DNA of 64,000 nucleotides from Epiperipatus broadwayi. Its lineage: Eukaryota > Onychophora > Udeonychophora > Euonychophora > Peripatidae. Made by a program: the position numbers and the translations under genes. The notes under the pieces are model-generated. The model was not told the DNA's origin and made no database searches. It saw only the letters and a program-made list of their open reading frames with translations. Position 1 is the stretch's first letter. Every line of letters starts with the position of its first letter. The stretch lies in the NCBI GenBank assembly GCA_028023455.1, contig JAQFVV010006208.1, forward strand, positions 4,074,963 through 4,138,962, in the 5' to 3' direction. Positions 44,285-55,920 of this stretch are shown in pieces.

Positions 44285-44525
44285 AATCGAAAGTGAAATG
44301 CTTGGGTGAGAGAATAAATAGGCATAAATGATCAATGACTGAAATGAAGCTGAGATAGACATATTGTTAGAAGCATTGATGATAGATAGACCATTGAAAT
44401 ATTAAACCAGATCCCAAGATATTGTAAAAGATCTAGGGAAAGACCATAAGTGAGATGGTTGGATGAAACAAGTCAATTTGTAGCTGTGATATAGAAAAAA
44501 AATCAGAGCAAGTACAAAGCTACAT
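44285..44525 (+). pseudogene. LINE-R C-terminal remnant
   Basis: GAGAGAATAAATAGG, then AAGATATTGTAAAAGATCTA and GGGAAAGACCATAAGTGAGA, then TGGTTGGATGAAAC. This corresponds to the RTE-like C-terminal coding and 3' region seen in better order at 51.4-51.9 kb. Frames are broken. Confidence 0.65.
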
Positions 44526-44799
44526 ACCATTTATATATTAATTATATATACTATTGACTACATCTTATATATGAATGTACATGGATGCACATGTAATTAC
44601 TATATATGCATAAAAATTATGTAATCTAACTCAGCACAATGTAAAAACTGAGCTGATTCAATTATTAATTAAGAAAAAAACTCTTTTAAGATATTAATTT
44701 TAATTTTTTAAATAAAATTGTTAAATGGCAGCTTAAATTAGAGTCACTTCTTTAGAATTGTATCAAAATGCATCAGAGTAATGAATACTCTTTCTGTTT

Positions 44800-45000
44800 C
44801 AATAATTCATCATCATCATCAACCATTATCAGTCCACAGCAGGATGAAGGTCTCTCCAAGTTCAATCCATCTTCTCCGATCTTTAGCTTCTCTTCTCCAT
44901 ATCACTCCTGCACACTTTCTTACTTCATACATCCATCTCATATGTGGTCTCTTTTTGGGTCTTTTATAATCTCTTGGAATCCAGTTTAAGATTTAGTTGC
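44800..45000 (-). repeat. LINE-R 3' tail with trinucleotide microsatellite
   Basis: CATCATCATCATCAACCATT, AGGATGAAGGTCTCTCCAAG and CATCCATCTCATATGTGGTC read as the complement of the LINE-R end. The element ends in a (TGA/ATG)n microsatellite, as RTE-type LINEs often do. The short Ser-rich frames here are artefacts. Confidence 0.75.
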
Positions 45001-45402
45001 CTGATAAGGCAGAATGAATGTTTGTGTTTTAATAATTAAAGTATATTATATAAGTATTTTACAACCCTTCCTCAATTCACTATTTTTACTTTCATAAAAT
45101 ATTTTCTCTGAAAATTTGAAACTATAACCTGAAACTATGTAATTTGGGACTGCCTAGATTTTATAATAACTCTATATGACATACACTTTTTTTCCTAACT
45201 TATTATCTTCAGTCAATTAGATTATAGAATATAATTATTATGAGCCTCTTTTGTTATCAATTACCTTTATATACTAATTATGATAGTAAGATTGTATGTT
45301 TATATAATTAAATTTAATTATATTTTTATTCTTTAATTACACTTACCACAAATCTTACTCCAATCTTTGCCTTTTTCTTTTTTTCTACATACTATGTATG
45401 CG
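45001..45402. other. No feature recognised
   Basis: AT-rich spacer between the LINE-R tail and the TIR-2 element. Confidence 0.5.
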
Positions 45403-45594
45403 AATGTAAGGGTAATCATTTAGTAGGCACTATGGGACAGGTATTGACCCTTGGGAAAACTACTGGACCACTACTGAAAATATTGAATGATAAATGGAAT
45501 AAATAGTTCAAATATGATTTTTTTTGTATACAAATAAATTAAAGTAATCTGTGTTATGTAAACAAAACAAAATAAAATATATACATATATATGA

Positions 45595-45940
45595 ACAAAG
45601 AGCTTTGCTAATTGCTCAACAAGCTTTGTGATAAATGCTTAGCAAGAGAAAGCATTTAAAATATCTCTATCAGAAACCACACCCAAACCCCAGAACAATG
45701 GCTTCATGCTTTAGAACTTCTCAATGAGGTGCTAGGGTAGTTTCAGACACTAGATATAAAAATACCAACACAAAGCAGTGTCTGAAACTATTCTAGTGCC
45801 TCATTGAAGAATGCCAAAGGATGAAACCAATGGTCGGGGGTTTGGGTGTGGTTTCTGATAGAGATATTTTAAATGCTTTCTCTTGCTAAGCATTTATCAC
45901 AAAGCTTGTTGAGCAATTAGCATAGCTCTGTTTATATTTT
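45595..45940. repeat. HH3 inverted dimer
   Basis: Arms of about 140 bp share AAAGCATTTAAAATATCTCT, then ATCAGAAACCACACCCAAAC, and their inverse. The centre holds TAGGGTAGTTTCAGACAC / GTGTCTGAAACTATTCTAG. The right arm has a hammerhead-like fold at about 45783-45850: core UUGAAGA, stem AU-CC/GG-AU, GAAA, stem III ACC/GGU with loop AAU, and GUC followed by a G-run. C3 of the core is U. Confidence 0.75.
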
Positions 45941-46097
45941 ACAAGCTTAAAAAAGAAGTGGAGTCATGTGATATATGACTGTATTTTTTATTGAAAATAT
46001 ATATATTTCAAAAATGATACTGCAATTGACAAATAGTAATATAATTTTCTTCTTCCTTTCCTTATGTATTGATTTCTACTTTTATATATCATAGCAT

Positions 46098-46360
46098 TTA
46101 CAACTTCCTTAAACACTTTAACAATACTATTTTTTATATGAAAACTTTATTCTAATAGTTTCGACCATCCTGAAGTCATCATCATCAGAGCACAGTTATC
46201 CTTCTTAAAATATGCTAAGAGCAGCAATTGCTCTTATCATATTTAAAGAAGGATAATTGTGCTCTGACGATGACTGCATGATGGTTGAAACTGTTAGAAT
46301 AAAGTTTTCATATAAAAAATAATATTGTTAAAGTGTTTAAGGAAGTTGAAAATGGGGTAC
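46098..46360. repeat. FB2-type foldback
   Basis: Arms of about 120 bp: AACACTTTAACAATAC, AAAACTTTATTCTAATAGTT and their inverse. The right-arm core is CTGACGA, TGACTGC, ATGGTT, GAAAC (about 46261-46293). The centre is CAGCAATTGCTCTTA. Confidence 0.8.
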
Positions 46361-48136
46361 AATATATAATTGAAAAATAGCTAAAATGTCAAAAAATCTA
46401 ATTAAACAAATAAATAAGAAGAAAAACAAAATACAAATAAATTTATTTGTACAATTTTTTTTTTTAAAAAAAGAAATATAAAGATTACAAATAAAAAATA
46501 ATATGTACAAAAATATTTTATAATAAATATTTTTATTTACTTGGCATAAAAAAGTAAAAAAATAATAGTTTTCTTCAATTAGAATATGTTTTTATATTTA
46601 CCTTGAATAAAAGTGTGGGGGTTTCAGAAATCGATTAATTAAATCACTAATTTTTTGAACAAGTAATTGAAATAATTTGTAAACACTCTATGCTTTTATT
46701 TCAAGTTAAATACATAAACCCCAATTTAATTAAAGAAAGCAATTGTTTTTATCTTTCTAGTGCACAGTAAATAAAAATATTTATGATAAAATATTTTTTA
46801 TGTATATTATTTTTAAGTTTTCAGTATTCACTCTGTAAATATAAGTGTTTGTTTAAGAAACATTTTTCATATATGGGCGTATTATTTTTAATTTTTTAGT
46901 ATTTAGATTTTTTTTTGTAATTATTCCTATTTAAAATAAAGAGAATAACAACGAGGTCACAATATCTGTAACATTTTAAAGAAAATTTGCAGTGCATTAA
47001 AAATGTATTCAATATTATTTTATTTTTGAAATATTTATAAAAGAAATTTTACTAAAGGAAAACTTAATTTCATGCATTTTTTAAAAAAGCAACTTTTATA
47101 ATAAATTAAAAATTTAAGATTTATTTTTATTTTAATTAATCATTAATACTTTTTAGGGTAACCTTTTTTTTAAAAATAAAAATGTTTAAAACTATACTGC
47201 CCTCTCGTATGCATTACGAAAAATTCACTGAACCAATATCAGTAAGTTTGAAATTTGGTTTGCATCGATTTCTAATGTATGTACAAAATTTGAAGGTAAT
47301 CTGTTTGATAGAAATCTATTAATCTCAATTACAAAATTTATCTTAAATAAACATAGTTAACAAAAAAAAATTATGTATTTAGTTGTACAAAGTAATTAAA
47401 CAAATAAGAAAAAAAAAATGAAATGAGATGTACAAAATATATTTTTTTTTTTTTTAAAAAAAAAGAATAAAAGTTAAGATGGAATGATGAAGTATTATGG
47501 CGTAATTATTTAGGTCAAAGGTCACTGATTTTTTTTACATAATCACATAAGTGATGAGAATCAAAAATTGATATGTGGAGTTTTTTTTGGGAAAATACAA
47601 TGAGAGAAAAAATATAAAATGAAAGAAAATTATCAATTTTTTTCTAGAGTAAAATAAAATGAAAATAATATCCTCTATGTATTTCAATCTAAATAAAAGC
47701 AATATGCAGGAGTTTCTTGTATGTAAAGGAGCTTAAAGAAAAATATATAATGAAGATTAGCTATATATATATATTTGGCAAACAAATAAAGTTAAAATAA
47801 TTACTGTGTGTGTTTTCTCAAAATACTGTAATACTACAAGCGATTTAAAAAATTTTAGTCAGTTTTAATTAATAACAGCTCTAAAAAAGACAAATTTTAC
47901 AAACTAACAAATTTTATCTTGATCTGGAAATAGTGATAAATTGGAAAAATAAAATACTATCACTCATCCCTTTATGATTTCAACATTCTATGATAGTCTT
48001 TTTTTTAAAAAAAATTACTTTGTACTACTCATTTCATTTTGTTGTTTTTATTGTTTATTTATTTGTTTAATTCCTTTAAACGACTAAATTATTTTTTTGT
48101 CCTTTTTTTTTTCTTATTTATTTGTAACCTTTATTT

Positions 48137-48235
48137 ATTTTTTCTTTCATATGTCAAATGCATTGACTGGGAAATGAACCCTGACCAGCTGCTTGGAAGG
48201 CAGCTACGCTAACCGCTAGGCCACCAACGCTCGAC
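48137..48235 (-). mobile_element. tSINE with 17-bp target duplication
   Basis: A 99-bp insertion flanked by identical ATTTGTAACCTTTATTT (48120-48136 and 48236-48252). The minus strand reads GTCGAGCGTTGGTGGCC, TAGCGGTTAGCG, TGCCTTCCAAGCAGCTGG, B-box-like AGGGTTCATTTCCC, then GCATTTGACATATGAAAG with an A-rich end. It is inserted in TIR-2, so it is younger than that element. The duplication implies LINE-type retrotransposition. Confidence 0.92.
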
Positions 48236-48394
48236 ATTTGTAACCTTTATTTTTTTTAAAAAAAAAAATTGTACAAGTAAATTCATATTCTCGTTCTTCT
48301 TGTGTATTTGTTTAATTAAATTTATATTTTTTAGCTGACTGTCAATTATAATATCATTTCTGAAGAAAGTATACATATTTTATTTCTAATCATA

Positions 48395-48560
48395 AATAAC
48401 GAAATCAACCTCCAGTCATGCATTATTTAAATGTATATTAAAATCTCCATGCACTCCCTCATCAGTTATAGTTTTAAAACTGGTGAGTGCATGGAGATTT
48501 TAATATACATTTAAACAGTGCGTGACTAGAAGTTGATTTCTGTCTTTATGATTACAATTA
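48395..48560. repeat. FB3 short palindrome
   Basis: Arms of about 75 bp: GAAATCAACCTCCAGTCATG, then ATGTATATTAAAATCTCCAT, with the inverse on the other side of a centre TATAGTTTTAAAACT. The end motif is shared with the FB3 copy at 43.8-44.2 kb. Confidence 0.85.
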
Positions 48561-48769
48561 TTTCAGCATTCAATAATAATAGATTTATATTTTATTTTTA
48601 TTTAATATTGTTTACATAACCCCCTTTTTTTGTCTGTAAATAAAAAAATAACATTCTCCAAATAACATTTATTGCTTGGTATTTTCAGTAGAGGTTCAAT
48701 ACTCCCCCCCCCCCCCCAATGACAATAACTGTTTCTCAGTGCCTATTAAATGATTATTCAATATAAGCA

Positions 48770-49619
48770 TAACTGTTTCTTTTTTTTTCTGGCTTTAGAA
48801 TGGCCGATTATATTTGTTTAGAGTAGCAGCTTATGTTGATATTATGTATATGCACCAATATACGGAGGGGGGGAGGTATGCAATAAAGATTTCTAATTTT
48901 ATTTTCTGCATTTTTTTAATAGATATGACCGTAAGGTATATATTACAATTGCATTTACTATTTAATGAAGAAAATTTAGCTCTTATTTTATGTATATATA
49001 TTATTCAGTAATGGTAAAATACATAAATTATGAGCTTTTTTTAAAGTTAAAGACCTTTTTTCTTACAATAATATACCAATTTTAGCGCAAGTAGTTGAAA
49101 AATGTGACCTTATTTTAATAAGTTCCTTACTCTAACGATCCGTGTCAAATACTTCCTTGATCTTGTTTTTTGTATCATATGTAACGGATATTTTTGGATA
49201 TAGAATTAATTAGTTGATTGTTGTTACTTTGAAGATTTAATTATTATTTATTGGAATTAATAAAATATATATTTAATTTGAGCAGTTGTATAGATATAAA
49301 AGTCTTTATTGCAAAGTCTAATTAAATATTTTTATTCCGAACTTTTTTTTAAAAGTAAAGTTTGTTAATATGTATGTATATATTATTATAAGGACTAATT
49401 AAATGCGTTTTATAAGCCAAAAATAATAATCTTAAAAGTATTTTTGATACTAAGATGTATTTTTTTCTATCACTTGAATTTTTTTTTTTAAAAAAAAAAA
49501 AGATTAGAACTAATTAAAATAAATTTGGTAACCGACTTAGTTAAATTTTGTTTGTTTTAAAATAAAAGTTTTTAATAAATAAGACATTTTAAATATACAA
49601 AAAGAAATTTATATATATA
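48770..49619. other. No feature recognised
   Basis: AT-rich sequence with a T/A-run junction at about 49480-49502. The 65-codon frame at 48814 shows no domain. Confidence 0.5.
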
Positions 49620-49621
49620 AA

Positions 49622-49680
49622 TACTAGGGTATGAGCACAGACTTTCACACGACCCACCACTGTGCTCATACCCTAATATT
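49622..49680. repeat. Small hairpin from HH2 tRNA-like end
   Basis: TAGGGTATGAGCACAG and CTGTGCTCATACCCTA form a perfect stem around ACTTTCACACGACCCACCA. The loop matches the HH2 tRNA-like segment near 16.99 kb. Confidence 0.7.
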
Positions 49681-49739
49681 ACATATATATAGACACAGGT
49701 ATAAATAAGCCTATGTTTCAGTTATTATATATAAATAAT

Positions 49740-50520
49740 ATAAATGCAAAATTATCCACTACTTTCAACACTTTTTAGCAAAAACTTTTTATTGTATCTA
49801 TCTGCATACACAATCAATAAAAACAATTTGACATATAACTCAGACAGCAATGAGCTGGTCGTGCCGAATCACTGAACTCACTTCCAGCTGTATATTTAGC
49901 TAGCCTCATAAGTTCCAGTTTTAACTCTTTTGACTGTACTGGACAGCTTGCCTCGAGTTTGTTAAAAAACTCTTCCAGCTGTACTAGACACCTTGCCTCG
50001 AGTCTGGCGTAGTCTTAGCAGCTTCCAGTCCTATCGTGGACTTGTCTCACTGCGTAGATGTATTGATAGTGGATATCGTAGAAACACCTTTACTGTTGGA
50101 AATGGTTTCAATTGAGAGATCATCTGTCTAACCCAAATGACAATATATGCTCTCAAGCTAGAGAACATCGGTCTAACCTAAACGACAATATGCGTTCTTA
50201 AGAGAGAGAACGTCCGTCTACCTGAACGACTGAACGTGCTCTCAATTGAAGGTGATTCTACTATATTTACTACTGATACATCTATGCAGCGAGGCAAATC
50301 CACGATAACTGGAAACTGCTACAACTGCAGCAGACTCGAGGCATGCTGTCTAGTATCGCCGGATGAGTCATTTAACAATCTCAAGGCAAGTTGTCCAGTA
50401 CAGCCAGAACAATTAAGATTAGAATTCATGAGGCTAGCTAAATATACAGTTGGAAGTGAGTTCAGTGATTCGGCATACGTCAAATTGTATTTATTGATTG
50501 TATAATATGTATGTATATTT
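49740..50520. repeat. Foldback element, G+C-richer arms
   Basis: The left arm (about 49810-50100) and right arm (about 50235-50505) are inverted and imperfect: GAATCACTGAACTCACTTCC, AGCTGTATATTTAGCTAGCC, CTTGCCTCGAG and their inverses. The left arm has an internal duplication of TACTGGACAGCTTGCCTCG. The centre repeats GAGAGAACGTC/CTCTCAA motifs. The 89-codon frame 50236-50505 has an intact start and many Ser/Cys but is simply the right arm. The outer left part matches the foldback at 31.6 kb. Confidence 0.75.
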
Positions 50521-51395
50521 GTTCTAATAAATTATACCTATTAAATAGTGAGTGTTTATATTTTTGATATTACTGTTGGTTTGAATCTGAAACCTGCAAT
50601 TCAGCAAGCACAATAAAAGCAAAATAAAAAGATCTTATAATGGCAACATTATCATTTGCCATGTCCATGATTTAGGTTCAAATTTGTGCCAGATAAAATT
50701 TGAAATTTTTTCACATTCAGCTTAAAATTTTGCCTTTTTATTAGCCAGTCCAAACTTCAACCCATAGTATTAGCAAATGGGTATGTAACTAGTAGACAAA
50801 AGCAGAATAGAAAATTGGACAGTTTGATAAATAACAGCCTTTTCTTCAGCGTTCTTTTATGAGGGATTGTTGGAGCGGCTTTTGTACAGTAGTAAGCTAT
50901 TTAAAGAATGTTTTTTATTTATTTACTGAAAATGGTAATCCAGTCATATATAAGAGGATGATTATAATAAAAAGCAATAGATATAATGGTTTATTGCTCT
51001 GGAATTTGGAAAAGTTTGAGCATGAGAAGTAACAGAATCGGACCATAATTTAGGAATCTTGTGCTCCAGAGCTTGCTGCTTTACCACTGCATCAAAACAC
51101 TTAGGGAATTATTAGAATTTAAAGCATTTATGCCTAATAAAGTAAGAACTATTAGATATCCAATATTGCAATTGCAAACTTGAAAAGAATGCATGATTCA
51201 AAAACTATGTGGAATTTAACAGAAGTATCAACAAACTGAAATAGATGATATAGTCCAAGAGAAAATAAAATACTAAAAGCAGTGATTTTGAGTACATGGA
51301 TAGTATCTATAATTAGAATTATGGTAGTATTGACATTCCTGATCTTAAAGGCTATCAAATGTTATGTGTTAATTTGAGAGTAAGGTAGAACAGTA
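50521..51395. other. No gene; possible decayed tRNA-like piece
   Basis: AT-rich. About 50640-50760 and 51020-51100 have mixed-composition words (for example GGTTCAAATTTGTGCCAG) that may be old SINE remains. Not assignable. Confidence 0.4.
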
Positions 51396-51399
51396 AAAT

Positions 51400-51985
51400 G
51401 TGCTATTATCATCATCATCATCATCATTGTCAACCATTATAATCCACTATAAGATGAAGGTCTCTCCAAGTTCAATTCATTTTCTCTGATCTCTAGTCTC
51501 TCTTCTCCACATCACCCATGCATCCTTTTTTTATTTCATCCGTCCATCTCACACGTGGTCTCTTTCTGGATCTTTTACAATCTCTTGGAATCCACTTTAA
51601 GTCCATCTATTATCACCTCTTCTTGAAAATATGTCAAGCCCAACTCCATTTCAGTTTTTTAATTCTTTCAAAGATGTCAGTACAACTGTTTATTCTCTTA
51701 CCCATATATTGCATTTTCGATCTCTTATTACTTCTAACATGCATCTCTCCATACTTCTTTGAGTGGTCTGAAGTCTCTGTATAGCTCTTCTATTAATAAA
51801 CTGTTTTTCTTGACACCATTTATTAAAAAAACCCTTTTTTTTTTCAAAGACATAGACATATTTCCATTTAGTATTAAGTTATTTCTAGCAAAAGCACTCC
51901 AGCCAAGTTTAATTCTATAATTAATTTCATCCATTATATTTCCATCTGTAGTAATAATCTGACTAACTCATCCTTATCAATCTTT
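51400..51985 (-). pseudogene. LINE-R C-terminal region and 3' end
   Basis: Minus strand: MDEINYRIKLGWSAFARNN, LNGNMSMSLKKK, and further on YRDFRPLKEVWRDAC. This follows the order of the RTE-like RT C-terminus (G-x-x-I-x-x-R-I-K-x-x-W-S-x-F segment after the RT palm). Degenerate RNA-binding-like C-terminal codons follow. The element ends in a (GAT)n microsatellite at 51408-51428. Frameshifts and stops make it inactive, and the RT palm is missing (5' truncated). Confidence 0.8.
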
Positions 51986-53094
51986 TATTTTCATCTTTTG
52001 AGAAAATCCATTTTATGTAGTGGTACAATTATATGCGCTGTTATAGTCATAAAATTGTAAGCATAGCTCTTATATATATATATGCGCACACAGAAATGAA
52101 TCATTATAATGAAATTACTTGTGATATTTCTATTTATATGCCGTAAAGCCACCATTTTGAACCATAACTGCTTATATTCTATGTTGGATAGAATTATATA
52201 ATATTTGAACAAGGTCTAGACTAGAAGAATATTGTGCTATTGTTTAAGCTCTTTAATAAGTGTCCTTCTAACTTGTTATTTAAAAATGACTTATAGGGGT
52301 TAAATAGTATTTAAATCGGGTGATTGTAAAAGTCATGAGATGTTATCAAAGAAAGCTACCCCCCAAATTAAGTTGAAATTTTAATTATGTAAATTACTTG
52401 AATACAAGATTTTTTAAAATTGTATATTTAATATAAAGTGAAAATGTTTTAGTTTTGAATTATGACTAACTCTTAAGTTGATAAAAAATGCAACCATTAT
52501 ATTAAAAGGCAACTCATACACATTGCTTCATGTAGCTATTTCATAATTGAGTTTTCATTGAATGCAAAACGTGTTCTATTTCATAAGAATCCAAAGTTTA
52601 AAATTCAAAACTGTAAAAAAAAACTATTATTTGTCCAAAGATGGAAATCTTAGTTACATACTCATTATATTAATAACTATTAAATAATTAAATGTGTGGT
52701 TTATATATATGTAATGATCAGATATTTTACGGTAATATCTCCACACTAAAACCTCTATACATTTATTTATTTATTTCTATATTATATTAATAAAATATTT
52801 GACTGTGTAAGTTGTTGAATTAGAGTACAATCATGTTGAAAGATGATAGAATTGTCTGGAAATGTTTTCAGTATGGACATAATCTGGTCCTCCAAAATGA
52901 TCAAATAATCTGTAGTTATGATATGTCAATGCAGAAGAATTCTAGAGTCAAATGTAATATGAGATAATTTATGTTTCACAGTTAAACAAATTAGGTGTGG
53001 TTGACAGACTCTTTAGTGATTACTAAAAAACAACAAAAAAGAGGGAAATGTAAAATAATTTGTCCAACTATATAACATGTTTTGGGGATATCTC
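51986..53094. other. No feature recognised
   Basis: AT-rich sequence with a TA microsatellite near 52070 and no coding frames. Confidence 0.5.
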
Positions 53095-53375
53095 TTATTT
53101 GATTCTTATAATATTAATATCATCTATGTTCTTTATTTCTTTTTACAATGCTTTTTTACAACCCACTATGAGAGTTTCCATTGCCCCAGCAATCTTTTTC
53201 AGAACTCAAATTCACTACTCAACAAGACTAGCCAAAGAAATTAGTCTTGTTGAGTTCTGAAGAAGATTGCTGGAACAATCAAAACTATCATAGTGGGTTG
53301 TAAAAAAGCACTGGAAAAAGTAATAAAGAACATAGATGATATTGGGCAATGCAATAAGAAATATAAAGTTTTTTT
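53095..53375. repeat. FB1 foldback element
   Basis: Left arm 53100-53225, right arm 53240-53355: ATCATCTATGTTCTTTATTT, TACAACCCACTATGA, ATTGCCCCAGCAATCTT and inverses. The centre is AACAAGACTAGCCAAAG / TTAGTCTTGTT. The right-arm core is CTGAAGA, A, GATTGC, TGGA, ACAATC, AAAAC. Confidence 0.85.
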
Positions 53376-53879
53376 ATTCTCGTTACTGATTCTATGTCTT
53401 ATTATTTATATTAGAAAATGATGTTTGTGAAATGTCAATTTAGCTGTAAATGGTATAGTTGTGAATTTCACAGATTGTTGAGGTAGACAGAGAAATATAG
53501 TATTCAAAATTAATTTCTAACTTAGTCAATACTAGTAATTGTTTTTTTTTTTATCCATAGTTTTACAATCATCATTCTTGAGTCTGCCAATTTTTGAAAC
53601 ATTAAACAGTTCATCAGTTTTGGATCGCAATGTTCATCAAACAATTTGATCCCTACTAAATTCAAAAAGCTTCAATATTCTCACTATATTATGAAACTGG
53701 TACAAATTTAATGTCAATTACAGTATATGCTTTTGTTTGTAAAAGAGCAACAATATTGCTTTGATATGGATTTTCATTTTAATCCTGTATGATAACAAAA
53801 GATACTAATATGGAATATGGAATTTATTTTGACCAACCTGAATTAAGATTCACTTAATAGTAAGAGTAATGGTGTTTCT
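53376..53879. other. No feature recognised
   Basis: AT-rich with no coding frames. Confidence 0.5.
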
Positions 53880-54245
53880 ATACTTTCTTAAATCATATGA
53901 TATTAATATCATCTATATTCTTTACTACTTTTTACAATGCTTTTTACAATCTAGACAGTTTCTATTGCTCCAGCAATCTTCTTCAGAACTTCTACTTATA
54001 TTTTTATTTTTTATAAGTAGAAGTTCTGAAGAAGATTTCTGGAATAATTGAAACTATCTGGATTGTAAAAAGCATTGTAGAAAATAATAAAGAATATAGA
54101 TGATATTAATATTATCGTAGAAATTCTGAAGAAGATTGCTGGTGTAATCAAAAATGTCTGGATTGTAAAAAGCATTATAAAAAGTAATAAAGAATATAGA
54201 TGATATTAATATTATATGGATTTGGCAATGCAATAAGAAAGATGA
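53880..54245. repeat. FB1 foldback with duplicated right arm
   Basis: The left arm (53885-53995) and right arm (54005-54115) fold on each other. The right-arm sequence then repeats once more in the same direction (54115-54245), each with TCTGAAGAAGATT, TGGA, AATTGAAAC-like core and GATTGTAAAAAGCATT. The duplicated arm extends to the family end GGCAATGCAATAAGAAAGAT. Confidence 0.85.
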
Positions 54246-54254
54246 AGTTTTTTA

Positions 54255-54490
54255 AATCATACTAATTTAAATTAAAGATTTTACTTTAAGAACATTTATA
54301 TCTTTAAATAATGACATAATTGAATAATTATACGTAGATATAAAACAATTATTCTTCAAACATGAAATTACAAGAAAGACTAGTTTAAATTAAAGACTTT
54401 ACTTTAAGAACATTCATATCTTTAAATAATGACATAATTGAATAATTATATGTAGATATAAAACAATTATTCTTCAAACATGAAATTACA
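54255..54490 (+). repeat. Two-copy tandem duplication, 118 bp
   Basis: ACTTTAAGAACATT, then ATATCTTTAAATAATGACAT and ATAAAACAATTATTCTTCAA, repeat at a spacing of 118 bp with only a few differences, so the duplication is recent. It directly follows FB1. Confidence 0.9.
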
Positions 54491-54778
54491 ATATACTGTA
54501 TACTTTAATTTTAAAGATAATCACAAATTAAATGTATGAATAAATTTAACACTTTTTTTTTTTTTATCTTGTGAACACTGTTAAATTATGATTTAAATAA
54601 ACATTTATTTCCACAACTTTATTATTCAAATTTTTGGTATACAATGTTTAAATAAGACATTACTATTTGTACCTAGGATTTTTCTAATACTAAATATATG
54701 AACTTTGACTTTGCTGAACAAAACATCAGAATAGAGAGCAAAATTATCGATATTGACTTAGTTTCATCAAATCAATAA

Positions 54779-55531
54779 CAAATGCTATACTTTTTTTTTA
54801 AAAAAATTTTTTTATTAACAAAACATGATGCTGGTTTTATCGTATACTGCATAGCTGATTGTAAATGTTCATAAAATCAAATGCTTGGAAGATCAATTCT
54901 GGACCAAGCCTCTTTGTATAACCATTCTGGTGCAAGCAGCCAGTCATGTACGCCTTTGACCAGACTTATGAAGGTCTCTGTGACTGAAGAGCCTGAATGA
55001 CCGAAAACACATTCACATCTGGTCAATCAGATTGTGAAGGTAAGGAAGACAAAGAATCTGATAAGAGAAAATATTCCTGTCTTGATGACATTCTGGATAA
55101 TTAAGACCCCTCCCCCCCGATATCAGGTGTAACATTCTCTGTGATGAAGGTTCTGATTTGGGAAAGAAACAGACAATTATAGAGTAAGTGCTGGATGGTT
55201 TCATTGGCAGTATTACATAACTGGCATTGAGGATTGATTTTGGTGAATCCTCTTTTCCATACCAAGAAATGGTTAGTGGGTAAGGATGAGATGTTGAGCT
55301 TTAAGAGAAAATCTATGTATTTTGATTTGACAAACCAGTTCTTCAACTTTTTTAGCAATGGTTTATTGTCTATGCCCAATGTGGTCAGGAGAGCAGTCTG
55401 GTTTTGAAATCTGAGGTTATATGCCTGCCAGTAGGTTGTTTTACCTTCAGGGGAGATTTCAGATAGATTTGTCAGCTTGGTGACATGTAAACAAGTATTT
55501 GTGGACCATCTGCTTGCAAATGCTATACTTT
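54779..55531 (-). mobile_element. LINE-Z insertion, 5'-truncated, 15-bp target duplication
   Basis: Flanked by identical CAAATGCTATACTTT (54779-54793 and 55517-55531), with the A-tail visible as T/A-runs at the left end. The minus strand is open from the truncation point: WSTNTCLHVTKLTNLSEI, ALLTTLGIDNKPLLKKLKNW, VKSKYIDFLLKLNISSLP, TNHFLVWKRGFTKINPQ, then the C-terminal finger CQLCNTANETIQHLLYNC and LFLSQIRTFI. A frameshift follows near 55105 and the frame continues as TGIFSLIRFFVFLTFTI. The finger is typical of LINE ORF2 C-termini. RT and nuclease are lost by truncation. The intact duplication and largely open frame mark a young insertion. Confidence 0.93.
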
Positions 55532-55908
55532 AGTCTGAAAATTATTCTTTTCATCAATATTGTAAGATACAACATCTTTGCTTAAAATAATGATTATTAT
55601 TTCCAAATAAAAGTTTGAACTCATATTTCTAGAAACTATTATGCAATATAAAGATATACAGTTTTAATATATATATATATATTCATTTTATAATCCAAAT
55701 ATTTTATTCACTTTTGGTTTAATATGTTCCTAAAATTTATTACATTTCATTATGTATACACACACATTCTTATATCTATTACTTGTTAAATATTTAAATG
55801 CTTAACTAATTAAAAAATAAAAATCAAGTTAATAAAAAAAAGTTACAGAATAGTTATGTATGTATATATTACTAGATCAATTAAATTTGCTCTATAAATT
55901 TCATGTAA
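55532..55908. other. No feature recognised
   Basis: AT-rich spacer with TA microsatellites. Confidence 0.5.
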
Positions 55909-55920
55909 AAATAAAAGGGA

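Larger units (their letters stand above)
45411..48759. mobile_element. TIR-2 hAT-like element, long copy with nested insertions
   Basis: The left end GGTAATCATTTAGTAGGCAC, then ACTACTGGACCACTACTGAA, is mirrored at the right end, where the complement of 48672-48759 reads GAATAATCATTTAATAGGCAC, then AACCTCTACTGAAAATACC. A near-matching 8-bp flank (AATGTAAG at 45403-45410, AATATAAG at 48760-48767) would fit a hAT target duplication. HH3 (45.6 kb), FB2 (46.1 kb), a SINE (48.1 kb) and FB3 (48.4 kb) lie inside. The rest is AT-rich with T-run/A-run junctions at about 46450, 47440, 48005 and 48255. No transposase found. Confidence 0.6.

Noticed and set aside
44768-44989. Ser-rich frames of 73 and 62 codons
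   Set aside because: They translate the trinucleotide microsatellite and LINE-R tail on the wrong strand.
50236-50505. 89-codon frame with Ser and Cys residues
   Set aside because: It is one arm of a foldback element; no homologue recognised and no partner exon.
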